Shown: positions 43,651-55,390 of the stretch, one piece after another
Layout: the number at the start of each line of letters is the position of its first letter
Position numbering within the stretch: position 1 is the first letter of the stretch
From: Chiridota heheva
Lineage: Eukaryota > Echinodermata > Holothuroidea > Apodida > Chiridotidae
Length of the DNA stretch: 64,000 nucleotides
Reading direction: 5' to 3'
NCBI GenBank assembly: GCA_020152595.1
Contig: JAIGNY010004475.1
Location: 1,263,501-1,327,500 of the forward strand
The notes under the pieces: generated by a model
Database searches by the model: none
What the model saw: only the letters and a program-made list of their open reading frames with translations
What the model was told of the DNA's origin: nothing
Position numbers and translations under genes: made by a program

Positions 43651-44431
43651 TGCTTTATTCCTTAAAATGTAGATTCAGCCTCATTAATAATAATTTATTA
43701 AAAATTCAATTATTTGCAGAGATTGTATCAAAGCAATAATTGTTTCGTTTATTATCAGAAATTATTTTCTTAGAACATGTGGTTAAAATTCTTCCTTAAA
43801 AATCAATAATGTTATTTGTGAACTTGTTATAAGCTATTATTATTTGAAATTAGTGATTATTTGAGATACTATGAATTTACAGTATTTTGCTTAAGGAATT
43901 CCAAGCAGATAACAAATCTAAAAAAAAAAAAATCTTATTTTAAATATTTGATATTTTTCTTTATTTTCCAAACTAAATAATTCATATAAATATGAAATGA
44001 AGAATTTTATTAACATTTTGAATTACCCTCAATTTTATTATGTTTGTGCAATTACAAGTAATTTGATTGTTTTGGTTATCATGCGACAGAAAGAATTTCA
44101 TATTAATTCTGCTGTTATCGTTGATTTATATTTTTTCTTCATGTTTTTCAATAAATTTCTTTAACATGGATCATGATAGATATTCATTCAAAAACTTCAC
44201 TTGTGAAACTTGGTATGATATTAATGAAATGCATAGAATGCAAAATATTAACACACTATTTTGGATTGTTTGCAATAAATTGATAAGAAGCACTGCAAGA
44301 ATGCTTTCTCAAAGTTTGTCTTTCAATTACAAATGTTGGATTTTATATACTATTGGATATTAAAATGTTTCTTTAAATCAGAATTTATTGCAAATTCCTT
44401 TGTTGTTGATCCTTGCATGGTCAGAAACTTT
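43651..44431. other. No feature recognised
   Basis: Very AT-rich spacer between two tandem arrays. A 98-codon plus frame (44067-44363) has no motif. Confidence 0.35.
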
Positions 44432-47400
44432 GGGTCGCTGCTTGAGTTGAGAGTGTATTTCTAGATTTTTTATTTTCTCTCTTGCATAAAGGTCTCTTAA
44501 GACATAAATCAGCAATGCAGCCATCTGCATGGGTCGCTGCTTGAGTTGAGAGTGTATTTCTGGATTAACAAAAAAACATTCATTTTCACTTCCTGTTTGA
44601 TAAAGTCGGCCTCTGTCTTTCCTTCTGATTGGATTACTCTTCCTTCGCAGATCAGCCCGTCCTGTAGCAATACATGGAAGAACAGACTTTTTCCTCTTGC
44701 ATAAAGGCCCTTAAGACATAAATCAGCAATGCAGCCATCTGCATGGGTTGCTGCTTGAGTTGAAAGTGTATTTCTGGATTAACAAAAAAAAACATTCTGT
44801 TTTACTTTCTGTTTGATATAGTTCAGTCTTTCTTTTGATTGTTTGCAGATCGACCCGTCCTCTAGCAATGCATGAAAGAACAAGACTTTTCCCTCTTGCA
44901 TAAAGGTCTGTTAAAACATAAATCAGGAATGCAGCCATCTGCATGGGTCGCTGCTTGAGTTGAGAGTGTATTTCTGGATTAACAAAAAAACATTATTTTT
45001 CTTTTTTTGTTTGATATAGTCGGCCTGTCCTTCCTTCTAATTGGATTACTCTTCCTTCGTAGATCGACCCGTCCTCTAGCAATGCATAAAAGAACAAGAC
45101 TTTTCTCTCTTGCCTAAAGGTCTGTTAAGACATAAATCAGCAATGCAGCCATCTGCATGGGTCGCTACTTGAGTTGAGAGTGTATTTCTGGATTAACAAA
45201 AAAACATTCTTTTTCACTTTCTGTTTGATATAGTCGGCCTCTGTCTTTCCTTCTGATTGAATTACTCTTTCTTCGCAGATCGACCCGTCCTCTAGCAATG
45301 CATGAAAGAACAAGACTTTTCCCTCTTGCATAAAGGTCTGTTAAAACATAAATCAGGAATGCAGCCATCTGCATGGGTCGCTGCTTGAGTTGAGAGTGTA
45401 TTTCTGGATTAACAAAAAAACATACTTTTTTAGTTTCTGTTTGATATAGTCGGCCTGTCCTTTCTTCTAATTGGATTACTCTTCCTTCGTAGATCGACCC
45501 GTCCTCTAGCAATGCATGAAAGAACAAGACTTTTCCCTCTTGCATAAAGGTCTGTTAAAACATAAATCAGGAATGCAGCCATCTGCATGGGTCGCTGCTT
45601 CAGTTGAGAGTGTATTTCTGGATTAACAAAAAAACATTCTTTTTCACTTTCTGTTTGATAAAGTCGGCCTCTGTCTTTCCTTCTGATTGGATTACTCCTT
45701 CTTCGCAGATCAGCCCGTCCTCTCGCAATGCATGGAAGAACAGACTTTTCCCTCTTGCATAAAGGTCTCTTAAGACATAAATCAGCAATGCAGCCATCTG
45801 CATGGGTCGCTGCTTCAGTTGAGAGTGTATTTCTAGATTAACAAAAAAACATTCTTTTTCACTTTCTGTTTGATATTGTCGGCCTCACGTCTTTCCTTCT
45901 GATTGGATTACTCTTCCTTCGCAGATCGACCCGCCCTCTAGCAATGCATGAAAGAACAGACTTTTTTCTCTTGCATAAAGGTCTCTTAAGACATAAATCA
46001 GCAATGCAGCCATCTGCATGGGTCGCTGCTTGAGTTGAGAGTGTATCTCTGCATTAAAAAAAAAACATTCTTTTTCACTTTCTGTTTGATAAAGTCGGCC
46101 TCTGTCTTTCCTTCTGATTGGATTACTCTTCCTTCGCAGATCAGCCCGTCCTCTCGCAATGCATGGAAAAACATACTTTTTCCTCTTGCATAAAGGTCTC
46201 TTAAGACATAAATCAGCAATGCAGCCATCTGCATGGGTTGCTGCTTGAGTTGAGAGTGTATTTCTGGATTAACAAAAAAAACATTCTGTTTTACTTTCTG
46301 TTTGATATAGTCGGCCTCAGTCTTTCCTTTTGATTGGATTACTCTTCCTTTGCAGATCGACCCGTCCTCTAGCAATGCATAAAAGAACAGACTTTTTTCT
46401 CTTGCATAAAGGTCTCTTAAGACATAAATCAGCAATGCAGCCATCTGCATGGGTTGCTGCTTGAGTTGAGAGTGTATTTCTGGATTAACAAAAAAACATT
46501 CTTTTTCACTTTCTGTTTGATATATTCGGCCTCTGTCTTTCCTTCTGATTGAATTACTCTTCCTTCGCAGATCGACCCGTCCTCTAGCAATGCATGAAAG
46601 AACAAGACTTTTCCCACTTGCATAAAGGTCTCTTAAAACATAAATCAGGAATGCAGCCATCTGCATGGGTCGCTGCTTGAGTTGAGAGTGTATTTCTGGA
46701 TTAACAAAAAATATACTTTTTCACTTTCTGTTTGATATAGTCGACCTGTCCTTCCTTCTAATTGGATTACTCTTCCTTCGTAGATCAACCCGCCCTCTAG
46801 CAATGCATGAAAGAACAGACTTTTTCTTCTTGCATAGAGGTTCGTTAAAACATAAATCAGCAATGCAGCCATCTGCATGGGTCGCTGCTTGAGTTGAGAG
46901 TGTATTTCTGGATTTACAAAAAAACATTCTTTTTCACTTCCTGTTTGATACAGTCGGCCTTCGTCTTTCCTTCTGATTGGATTACTTCTCCTTCGTAGAT
47001 CGACCCGTCCTCCAGCAATGCATGAAAGAACAGACTTTTCCTTCTTGCATAGAGGTTCGTTAAAACATAAATCAGCAATGCAGCCATCTGCATGGGTCGC
47101 TGCTTAAGTTGAGAGTGTATTTCTGGATTTACAAAAAAACATTCTTTTTCACTTCCTGTTTGATACAGTCGGCCTTCGTCTTTCCTTCTGATTGGATTAC
47201 TCTTCCTTCGTAGATCGACCCGTCCTCCAGCAATGCATGAAAGAACAGACTTTTTCCTCTTGCATAAAGGTCTCTTAAGACATAAATCAGCAATGCAGCC
47301 ATCTGCATGGGTCGCTGCTTGAGTTGAGAGTGTATTTCTGGATTAACAAAAAAACATTCTTTTTCACTTTCTGTTTGATATTGTCGGCCTCACGTCTTTC

Positions 47401-49220
47401 CTTCTGATTGGATTACTCTTTCTTCGCAGATCGACCCGCCCTCTAGCAATGCATGAAAGAACATACTTTTTCTTCTTGCATAAAGGTCTCTTAAAACATA
47501 AATCAGCAATGCAGCCATCTGCATGGGTCGCTGCTTGAGTTGAGAGTGTATTTCTGCATTAACAAAAAAACATTCATTTTAACTTTCTGTTTGATAAAGT
47601 CGGCCTCTGTCTTTCCTTCTGATTGGATTACTCTTCCTTCGCAGATCAGCCCGTCCTCTCGCAATGCATGGAAGAACAGACTTTTCCCTCTTGCATAAAG
47701 GTCTCTTAAGACATAAATCAGCAATGCAGCCATCTGCATGGGTTGCTACTTGAGTTGAGAGTGTATTTCTGGATTAAGAAAAAAAACATTATGTTTTACT
47801 TTCTGTTTGATATAGTCGGCCTCAGTCTTTCCTTTTGATTGGATTACTCTTCCTTTGCAGATCGACCCGTCCTCTAGCAATGCATAAAAGAACAGACTTT
47901 TTCCTCTTGCATAAAGGTCTCTTAAGACTAAATCAGCAATGCAGCCATCTGCATGGGTTGCTGCTTGAGTTGAGAGTGTACTTCTGGATTAACAAAAAAA
48001 ACATTCTTTTTCACTTTCTGTTTGATATAGTCAGCCTCTGTCTTTCCTTCTGATTGGATTACTCTTTCTTCGCAGATCGACCCGTCCTCTAGCAATGCAT
48101 GAAAGAACAAGACTTTTCCTTCTTGCGTAAAGGTCTGTTAAAACATAAATCAGGAATGCAGCCATCTGCATGGGTCGCTGCTTGAGTTGAGAGTGTATTT
48201 CTGGATTAACAAAAAAACATTCTTTTTCTTTTTCTGTTTGATATAGTCGGCCTGTCCTTCCTTCTAATTGGATTACTCTTCCTTCGTAGATCGACCCGTC
48301 CTCTAGCAATGCATGAAAGAACAGACTTTTCCTTCTTGCATAGAGGTTCGTTAAAACATAAATCAGCAATGCAGCCATCTGCATGGGTCGCTGCTTAAGT
48401 TGAGAGTGTATTTCTGGATTAACAAAAAAACATTCTTTTTCACTTTCTGTTTGATATTGTCGGCCTCACGTCTTTCCTTCTGATTGGATTACTCTTTTTT
48501 CGTAGATCGACCCGCCGTCTAGCAATGCATGAAAGAACAGACTTTTTCCTCTTGCATAAAGGTCTCTTAAGACATAAATCAGGAATGCAGCCATCTGCAT
48601 GGGTCGCTGCTTGAGTTGAGAGTGTATTTCTGCATTAACAAAAAAACATTCATTTTCACTTTCTGTTTGATAAAGTTGGCCTTCGTCTTTCCTTCTGATT
48701 GGATTACTCTTCCTTCGCAGATCAGCTCGTCCTCTCGCAATGCATGGAAAAACAGACTTTTTCCTCTTGCGTAAAGGTCTTTTAAAACATAAATCAGCAA
48801 TGTAGCCATCTGCATGGGTTGCTGCTTGAGTTGAGAGTGTATTTCTGGATTAACAAAAAAAACATTTTGTTTTACTTTCTGTTTGATATAGTCGGCCTCA
48901 GTCTTTCCTTTTGATTGGATTACTCTTCCTTTGCAGATCGACCCGTCCTCTAGCAATGCATGAAAGAACAGACTTTTTCATCTTGCATAAAGGTCTCTTA
49001 AGACATAAATCAGCAATGCAGCCATCTGCATGGGTCGCTGCTTGAGTTGAGAGTGTATTTCTGGATTAACAAAAAACAATTCTTTTTCTTTTTCTGTTTG
49101 ATATAGTCGGCCTGTCCTTCCTTCTAATTGGATTACTCTTCCTTCGCAGATTGACCCGTCCTCTAGCAATGCATGAAAGAACAAGACTTTTCCCTCTTGC
49201 CTAAAGGTCTGTTAAGACAT
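44432..49220. repeat. ~215-bp satellite-like array, 22 copies, higher order
   Basis: GCATGGGT(C/T)GCT recurs at 44527, 44741, 44941, 45155, 45371, 45585, 45800, 46016, 46231, 46447 and on to 49028, a mean of about 215 bp, plus a rearranged partial unit at the left edge. Variant markers (GGCCTCACGTC, GGCCTCTGTC with CAGCCCGTCCTCTCGC, GGCCTCAGTC, GGCCTGTCC) recur in the same order in units 7-11 and 14-18 and partly 19-22, a higher-order repeat. On the minus strand each unit holds an open frame (MQMAALLIYVLRDLYARGKS..., about 72 codons per unit) that passes through up to three units. Confidence 0.95.
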
Positions 49221-49221
49221 A

Positions 49222-49426
49222 ACCCATGCAGATGGCTGCATTGCTGATTTATGTCTTAAAAGACCTTATCAAGATTAACAAAGAAAAAGTCTATTCTTTT
49301 ATGCATTGCTGAGAGGACGGCCTCTGTCTTTAGTAATCCAATCAAAAGAAAAGACTGAGGCTGACTATATCAAACAGAAAGTTAAAAAGAATGTTTTTTT
49401 GTTAATCCAGAAATACTCTCAACTCA
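49222..49426. repeat. Inverted terminal unit of the 215-bp array
   Basis: One unit in opposite orientation, joined head to head to the last direct unit: ...GTCTGTTAAGACATAA then CCCATGCAGATGGCTGCATTG. It is more diverged than the internal units and has a small deletion. It ends at CTCTCAACTCAA near 49426. Confidence 0.9.
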
Positions 49427-50204
49427 AAAATTCAATAATCAATAATCCATGAAGTTGATTCATTTTGCATTGAACAAATGATATTGCCCTTAAATTTATT
49501 TTAGGCTTTAATTCAAACTGCAAACTGAATTGTATTATACTTTGTCCATGGACATTATATGTTAGCAAAATAAGTTACATTTTGATTTGAAATATTTATG
49601 TGAAAATTTGTTGTTGAAAGCTTTATGTAATGGCAATAATCACATTTGAGTATATTTTGAATTTTTTTGCAATGTGTATCAGTAATATTTGTGCATAAAA
49701 TATATGGATTTGTTGAATCAATAAATGGTAATATTGCCGTTTCTAAAATATGAAAGAAATTATCAATGTGTATGTTATGTTTCATTATCAGAAACTGAAC
49801 AGGGACATGTACAGTATGTTTATATCAATATTCTTTTTTATTGATATGGTTTTTAAACTGAAATGTTCAGTATTCATTGTGTTTAATAAGTTCTTATTTT
49901 CTTCTTTTTTTACCAAGATATGAACTTTTTAACAATTTAATAATCTCATACATGCACTTGCTGTTCTTATCAATGTTTGATCTGTGATGCATTTGAAGAA
50001 ACTTGAATTAATATGATTTCCTGTATCATTACATGAATTTACTTCAAACAATGATATTATATCAGAAGCAACGATGTTATGATCATTTCGAATTTGTGTT
50101 ATTTGCTGTTTTGAAAAGAAATTGATTGTTGAACTGTAATTTGTATAATGTTGTTATCCATGTTATAAAAAGGTTCATGACAGAGTGATAATTGTTTATG
50201 TGAA
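49427..50204. other. Spacer between array and helicase remnant
   Basis: AT-rich; frames such as 49555-49785 (minus) have no motif. Could contain the 3' end of a Helitron-like element, but I see no clear terminal hairpin with CTRR. Confidence 0.3.
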
Positions 50205-50780
50205 AGTCTTTCCATTTCGTGCCTTGTTTTTTTATTCAGAACAATTTTCTTTTATTTAATTGCAAAATGTTTAAAGCTGATAGTTTGCGAGCTCGACTGA
50301 TTGCTACATAATGTGAATGAGTTATTGCTCTTGTTCCCATGTGAATAACAAGTTGATCTAATGTGTCTCCTTGAGATTTGTGAATTGTTTTAGCAGTTGA
50401 TGGCCTCCAAGAAAACTATGTTCTTACAACCAAAACCTTTTTCTGCATATTTGAAAAGATCTCTTAATTGCAAAAGTTGGAACCCAAGCTTTATTCTTAG
50501 ATTTGTATTTTCATATTTTTTTTTGCATTTTGTCCACATCCATTGTTATCAAACTGAATCCACAAAATGCTTGGAATTTCACTATCATTCAAATATTCAA
50601 TTTGTTTTATTACACAACTTGATCCATTTGTAGTCCATCTTCAATATCAATATTAGCAACAACATTGTAACGAATATTTTCACCAGCTTTTAAAGTTGTT
50701 AACAAACTTGATGTTTTAGTGCAATCATTTGGAATATATTGTTTCAGCTTTTCCTTTTCTTCTAAATCATATCACCTATA
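50205..50780 (-). pseudogene. PIF1/Helitron-type helicase C-terminal remnant
   Basis: Minus-strand pieces: DCTKTSSLLTTLKAGENIRY and NVVANIDIEDGL (near 50740-50640), a degraded VWIQFDNN segment (near 50550), then TAKTIHKSQGDTLDQLVIHM and HYVAISRARKLSALNILQLN (near 50400-50270). 'TIHK(S/A)QG.T' and 'YVA.SR' are the last helicase motifs of PIF1-like proteins, including the Hel domain of Helitrons. Stops and frameshifts separate the pieces. The Walker motifs and a Rep domain are not seen, so a Helitron origin is inferred from context and commonness. Confidence 0.7.
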
Positions 50781-50879
50781 AATGAGCAACTCTTATGTCC
50801 ATTTTCTGTCATATTGGGAATGATAATTTTGTTGGTCATTGTGTACATGGCTTATATTATCAGCATATGTCATTAATAC

Positions 50880-51560
50880 ACAGGGTGGGCGTGGCTTAAT
50901 GTGAAAGTGTGACACAATAAACGATATATCAGATTTATGGTGGTACACAGATGGATCACATGGTCTGTACATATGTTCTTATGTGGTAGTGATGTCATGA
51001 ATGCTGAGTAGGTGGGGCTTATTGACAAATTCTTGAAATAGGATAAATGAGCAATCGATTTTGCATCATACTTGCTTTGATGATGTTGTTAATTATTGTG
51101 CAAATGCTAATGTTGTCAACATTTTTATTGCATGGTGGGTGTGGCTAATGAATAAATATCATGGAACAAATATGTCATGATATGCAATAACATGACAGTT
51201 AATACAAATTTTGCAAATCAATCAGCTTATGAAAAAGCATCAGGACCACAAAATCTTTTGGTTCTGGCTAGATTCTGATATGTCCAACACGTTTTTTCCT
51301 TTTTCTATGACCTCTCCATTGTTTTTTGATGATGATGCCATGCATATTAATGAGTAGGTGGGGCTGAAGGTAAAAATCTTGCAATGTTCATTTTTTTAAC
51401 AACCACTTGTCTGTTTTGTTTCATATGTGGTATAATTATGATGTTAGCTGGTGTGTACATGTTCATGATGTAAAAATGTTGATTTTCATTAATATTTTAT
51501 TTCCACTTCTTTAGATAGAACACAACAGAAACAATGGATAAATGTAGGAGTGGGCGGGGC
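50880..51560. repeat. Dispersed GGTGGGCGTGGCT-type motif
   Basis: A G-rich core recurs near 50884 (GGTGGGCGTGGCT), 51010 (AGGTGGGGCTTA), 51133 (GGTGGGTGTGGCTAA), 51356 (AGGTGGGGCTGAA) and 51552 (GTGGGCGGGGCCTAA), preceded by similar AATG/ATGA-rich sequence. It looks like a strongly diverged tandem repeat with spacing of roughly 120-220 bp. Confidence 0.45.
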
Positions 51561-51773
51561 CTAATAGATTTTGCTTGTAAACACGGTATTTCAAGAACAG
51601 TAAACTGGATTAATTTTTGTGATACTGTATATCCATATGTCCATTTAAATCTATATGTCTATTAAGACATACAGAGAATCATCTTTGTAAAAACTTTTAT
51701 TTGCTTGTTATGGTCTCCACCACATTAAATATCCATTGTTTCTGTTGTGTTCTATCTAAAGAAGTGGAAATAA
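51497..51773. repeat. 44-bp perfect inverted repeat with 189-bp spacer
   Basis: 51497-51540 and 51730-51773 are exact reverse complements. The perfect match suggests a young foldback or MITE, or a recent inverted duplication. No matching short direct repeats flank it that I can see. Confidence 0.9.
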
Positions 51774-52531
51774 GATAAATTAATGTAGGAGTGCCAAGAA
51801 AAATCAACCGTGACCAGGTAAATCTGTACTACAAGAGACTTATTTGCTCGCTTATTATGAGCTTAACAAACGTTATAATAGAGATGATATCTTTGTAGGT
51901 TTATGAAAGGGAATTTGTAGGAATTTACACAAAGAAATTGGGAATTACAGTAGTCATATATCATATTGACATTATTAGTTAATTTGATCATAAATGCATT
52001 TTACAGCTGTTTTGAATTACTTATTAAACTTTTCTTTTCAGTCTAATATACTTTAAAAAAAATTCAGCTCAACAAATTATTTCTGAGTTATAAGATTCTA
52101 ATACGTCTTGCCACAGGTATTTAAGTATGTAAACTATTTTGGCATACTCTTTTTATTTCACATCATCAGGGCAACTTTGCATTTAGGTCTAATGTTGACT
52201 TTGTTTTTCAAAGTTATTTTAGATTTTTATTATTGTTTATTTTATTTTAGTGATGCATCCGAATCCCATAATTCATCTTACCAGATGTAATAATCTCCTT
52301 TGGCTTTTAAAAGAAAATGCCAGACTTTTAGAGATTGCTTCTGAAACTTGAACAGGTATTAAGGATGATCTTCTCTTGCAAAACCAAAACAGCCAGAGAG
52401 AAGCAACCTTTGCTGCCCTCTGGTTAAATCTTTTGCATAAATAGATCACTTACTTTTGAGGTGACAAGAAAAGGAAAAATATCATTTATGAATTTAATAC
52501 AGTTCGGATCACAATTCTGAAGTTAAAAATA

Positions 52532-52887
52532 CCATATTTGACATATTAAGCGCCCCTGCTCTAATTAATAAGCGCCCACCCAACATTTTTTGACTGATAA
52601 TATATTGTATTAGATTAATTTGAAGACTTCAACTACTCAAGTTTTGTTACATTCTTAGCTTATTTTTGTGTCTGATGCTGGCGAAGTTTTTGTGGTGGTT
52701 ATTGTGTCAGGGCTAGTAAATAACAAGTTCACATATATGAACAATGCAGTTCGAATAGCATACTGTATGCGGCATCTAAGCATGGGTGTTTATTTGAGTC
52801 AGTTATTAGAATGAAACTTCGGGCCTAAAAAATGGTGCAATTATATTTTCGTAATTGCGTCTTGGGCGGTTATTACGTCGAATACGG
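52532..52887. mobile_element. TA-flanked MITE
   Basis: Ends CCATATTTGACATATTAAGCGCCC and, inverted, CCGTATTCGACGTAATAACCGCCC match over most of 24 positions and are flanked by TA (52530-52531, 52888-52889). No ORF. Fragments of the same family lie at 11378, 12036 and 13430-13690. Confidence 0.75.
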
Positions 52888-53105
52888 TATCTAACTTTCT
52901 ATTTCTAATTTTCTATTGCGTAATTTTGATTAAAAATACCATGTGGGAGAGAGTGTGGTGTTTATCATAGAATGATAAATGTTGTTTTAATCTGTATTTA
53001 ATTCCCCATATATCAAAAATCAGTAGGTTTGCAATCAGTGGCTGTGATCATTGCATTTACCACCATCAGTCAGTGGCAGCGCCATCATTTTGGTCATCAT
53101 GTGGG

Positions 53106-53130
53106 CAGGGGCGTAGCTAGTCGACCCAAA
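53106..53130. mobile_element. Possible solitary hAT-type end
   Basis: CAGGGGCGTAGCTAG is a common hAT MITE terminus in invertebrates. I find no matching right end within reach, so this is a truncated copy at best. Confidence 0.3.
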
Positions 53131-53289
53131 ACATGCATGATAATGTGTTTTATGAACAGTTTTGTCATGATTAATGAAACCTTGGGACAAGAAAGGTACT
53201 CCCTAAAAGGTTTTCTTTGGATTGGGAAATTATCAACAAAAATTGTAAGGTTTGGTTTGGTAAAATCATTGGAAATTTGGCAACATTTC

Positions 53290-53900
53290 CTGAAGTGATG
53301 TTTTTTTCAAAAATCTCAAGAAAAAATTGAAAGAGATATCACAAACATTGATAAAATTTTCCAAAATTGAAGAAAACTTAACGAAAATATCAATATGAAG
53401 GAAAATTTAGAAAGGGCGAGAATTAAAGAAATTGTTTCAAACATTGAATGAAGTTTCTCGAAAATTAAAGAAATATTGTCTTCAAATTAAGGAAATTTAC
53501 CGAAAATTGAAGAAAATTTGCCTTAAAATTAAGAAAATTTCCCAAACATTGAAAGAATTTTACCCTAATATAAAGGAAATTATACTAAATTGCACGAGAA
53601 TTAAGGAAATTAATTGAAAGACAAACTTGCTCCAAAATGAAGGAAATTTACCAAAAATTAAAGAAAATCTACTGAAAATTGCATAGATTGCTCCAAAATG
53701 AAGGAAAATTCCCGAACTTTCAAGAAATTGCACAGAAAATTGAAAATCAAAAATCTGATTACCAATGCCCCAGAATGAAGGAAATTTACCAAAAATAGGA
53801 GAAAAAATTGCCCCAAATTTTCTGACAATTGAAGAAAAGTGGATAAGAATTAAGGAAACTGCCCAAAATTCACACAGTTGCCAAACATTTGAAGGAAATT
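53290..53900. repeat. AAAATTG-type repeat, third copy
   Basis: Repeats of AAAATTGAAGAAAATT, GAAGGAAATTTACC and similar, in the style of 14667-15770. The plus frames 53432-53617 and 53765-53974 are translations of it. Confidence 0.7.
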
Positions 53901-54842
53901 TATCTCATGGTAAAATAAGTAACCTTATAACATCGGAACCTCAAAACCTTTGGTTTTCTGGTTTTAGAATGTAGAATTTAAAAAAATGAGGTATGGTAAC
54001 TTGGGATGCAAGCTTCAGTTGTCTAAACCAAGGAGGAATTTCAATGGGACATTTGAACTGCATTGCAACCTGGTGAATTAGATTTCATATGGAAATTCTG
54101 TCAACTGGACCAGGTCACATTTAGTCCAATTAATTTGACAAGCTATGGGTTCTCATGCATTGACCCATAAACTGACTCATTATCCAAGTCCCATCAGGCT
54201 CAGTTAATGGCACTTCCCTTGGGGTACTTATGATAGAGACAAAAAAACATAGCTAAGAGTTCAGGTCAAGAGTCAGGCATAGGTGTCTATTTGGATTTTA
54301 AATTTACTTTTCCTGTTCCCAGTATTGTTTGTGGGATAAGTTAGGGGATTTGTATCAAATTTAGGCAAAGGGGAAAACAAAAGTTCATCATAAATTCTGG
54401 CATAAATTTTAATTTGACCTCAGTAGCATACTCATGTTGAAATAATCAATTTTGTTTGTATTGCAATTGCAGCCTCATGAGGTCTCCGTAATTTCATTTC
54501 AAGTGAGTATGACCCGCAGGGAAATTGATCCATGGTGATCAAGGTAGTAGGTAAATTTACAAAAAGGTATATTTTGATATATAAAATGATTTTGTTGCAC
54601 ATATCCTCTTTTATCTGTAAAAGGTTCAGAAATATTTTAAGTTCTGTTTTCTTTCATTTCTTGTTATACCTTTAGCAATTATCAAAAACTAGGTTAGTTT
54701 TGGTAAATTGCCAAAAACAATCAGGTGAGACTTTGTATGCGCGCGCATATTGCATTATTCTAATCAAGTAGTAATAACTTACCATGTGGCTGTGATCTTT
54801 TCTGAGAAATTTTGAAAGAATACAAATCAAGAATTAAGTGTT

Positions 54843-55390
54843 TAAGGAGTTGACAACTGAAAAGTGAGGGGTACTTTTTATAAGTGTTAAAGGAGTTGAC
54901 GACTGAAAAGTGAGGAGTACTTTTTATAAGTATTAAAGGAGTTGACGACTGAAAAGTGAGGAGTACTTTTTATAAGTATTAAAGGAGTTGACAACTGAAA
55001 AGTGAGTACTTTTTATAAATATTAAAGGAGTTGACGACTGAAAAGTGAGGAGTACTTTTTATAAGTATTAAAGGAGTTGTGACTGAAAAGTGAGGGTACT
55101 TTTTATAAGTATTAAAGGAGTTTTATAAGTCTTTAAAGGAGTTGACGACTGAAAAGTGAGGGGTACTTTTTATAAGTATTAAAGGAGTTGACGACTGAAA
55201 AGTGAGGGGTACTTTTTATAAGTCTTTAAAGGAGTTGACGACTGAAAAGTGAGGAGTACTTTTTATAAGTATTAAAGGAGTTGACGACTGAAAAGTGGGT
55301 ACTTTTTATAAGTGTTAAAGGAGTTGACGACTGAAAAGTGAGGTTACTTTTTATAAGTGTTAAAGGAGTTGACAACTGAAAAGTGAGGGG
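54843..55390. repeat. 47-bp tandem array, about 12 copies
   Basis: Unit AAAGGAGTTGACGACTGAAA followed by AGTGAGGAGTACTTTTTATAAGTATT. I count 12 ACTGAAAAGTG cores, one unit being truncated near 55120. Small differences are at the GAGG(A/G)GT position and GTATT/GTGTT/GTCTTT. Confidence 0.9.

Noticed and set aside
42938-43739. Several long overlapping frames on both strands, 147-238 codons
   Set aside because: They are products of the 26-bp repeat, whose unit has no stop in several phases. The same peptide words recur in every frame.
42989-49426. Regularly spaced repeats that could suggest a CRISPR array
   Set aside because: The repeats are contiguous with no unique spacers, there are no cas genes, and the genome is eukaryotic.
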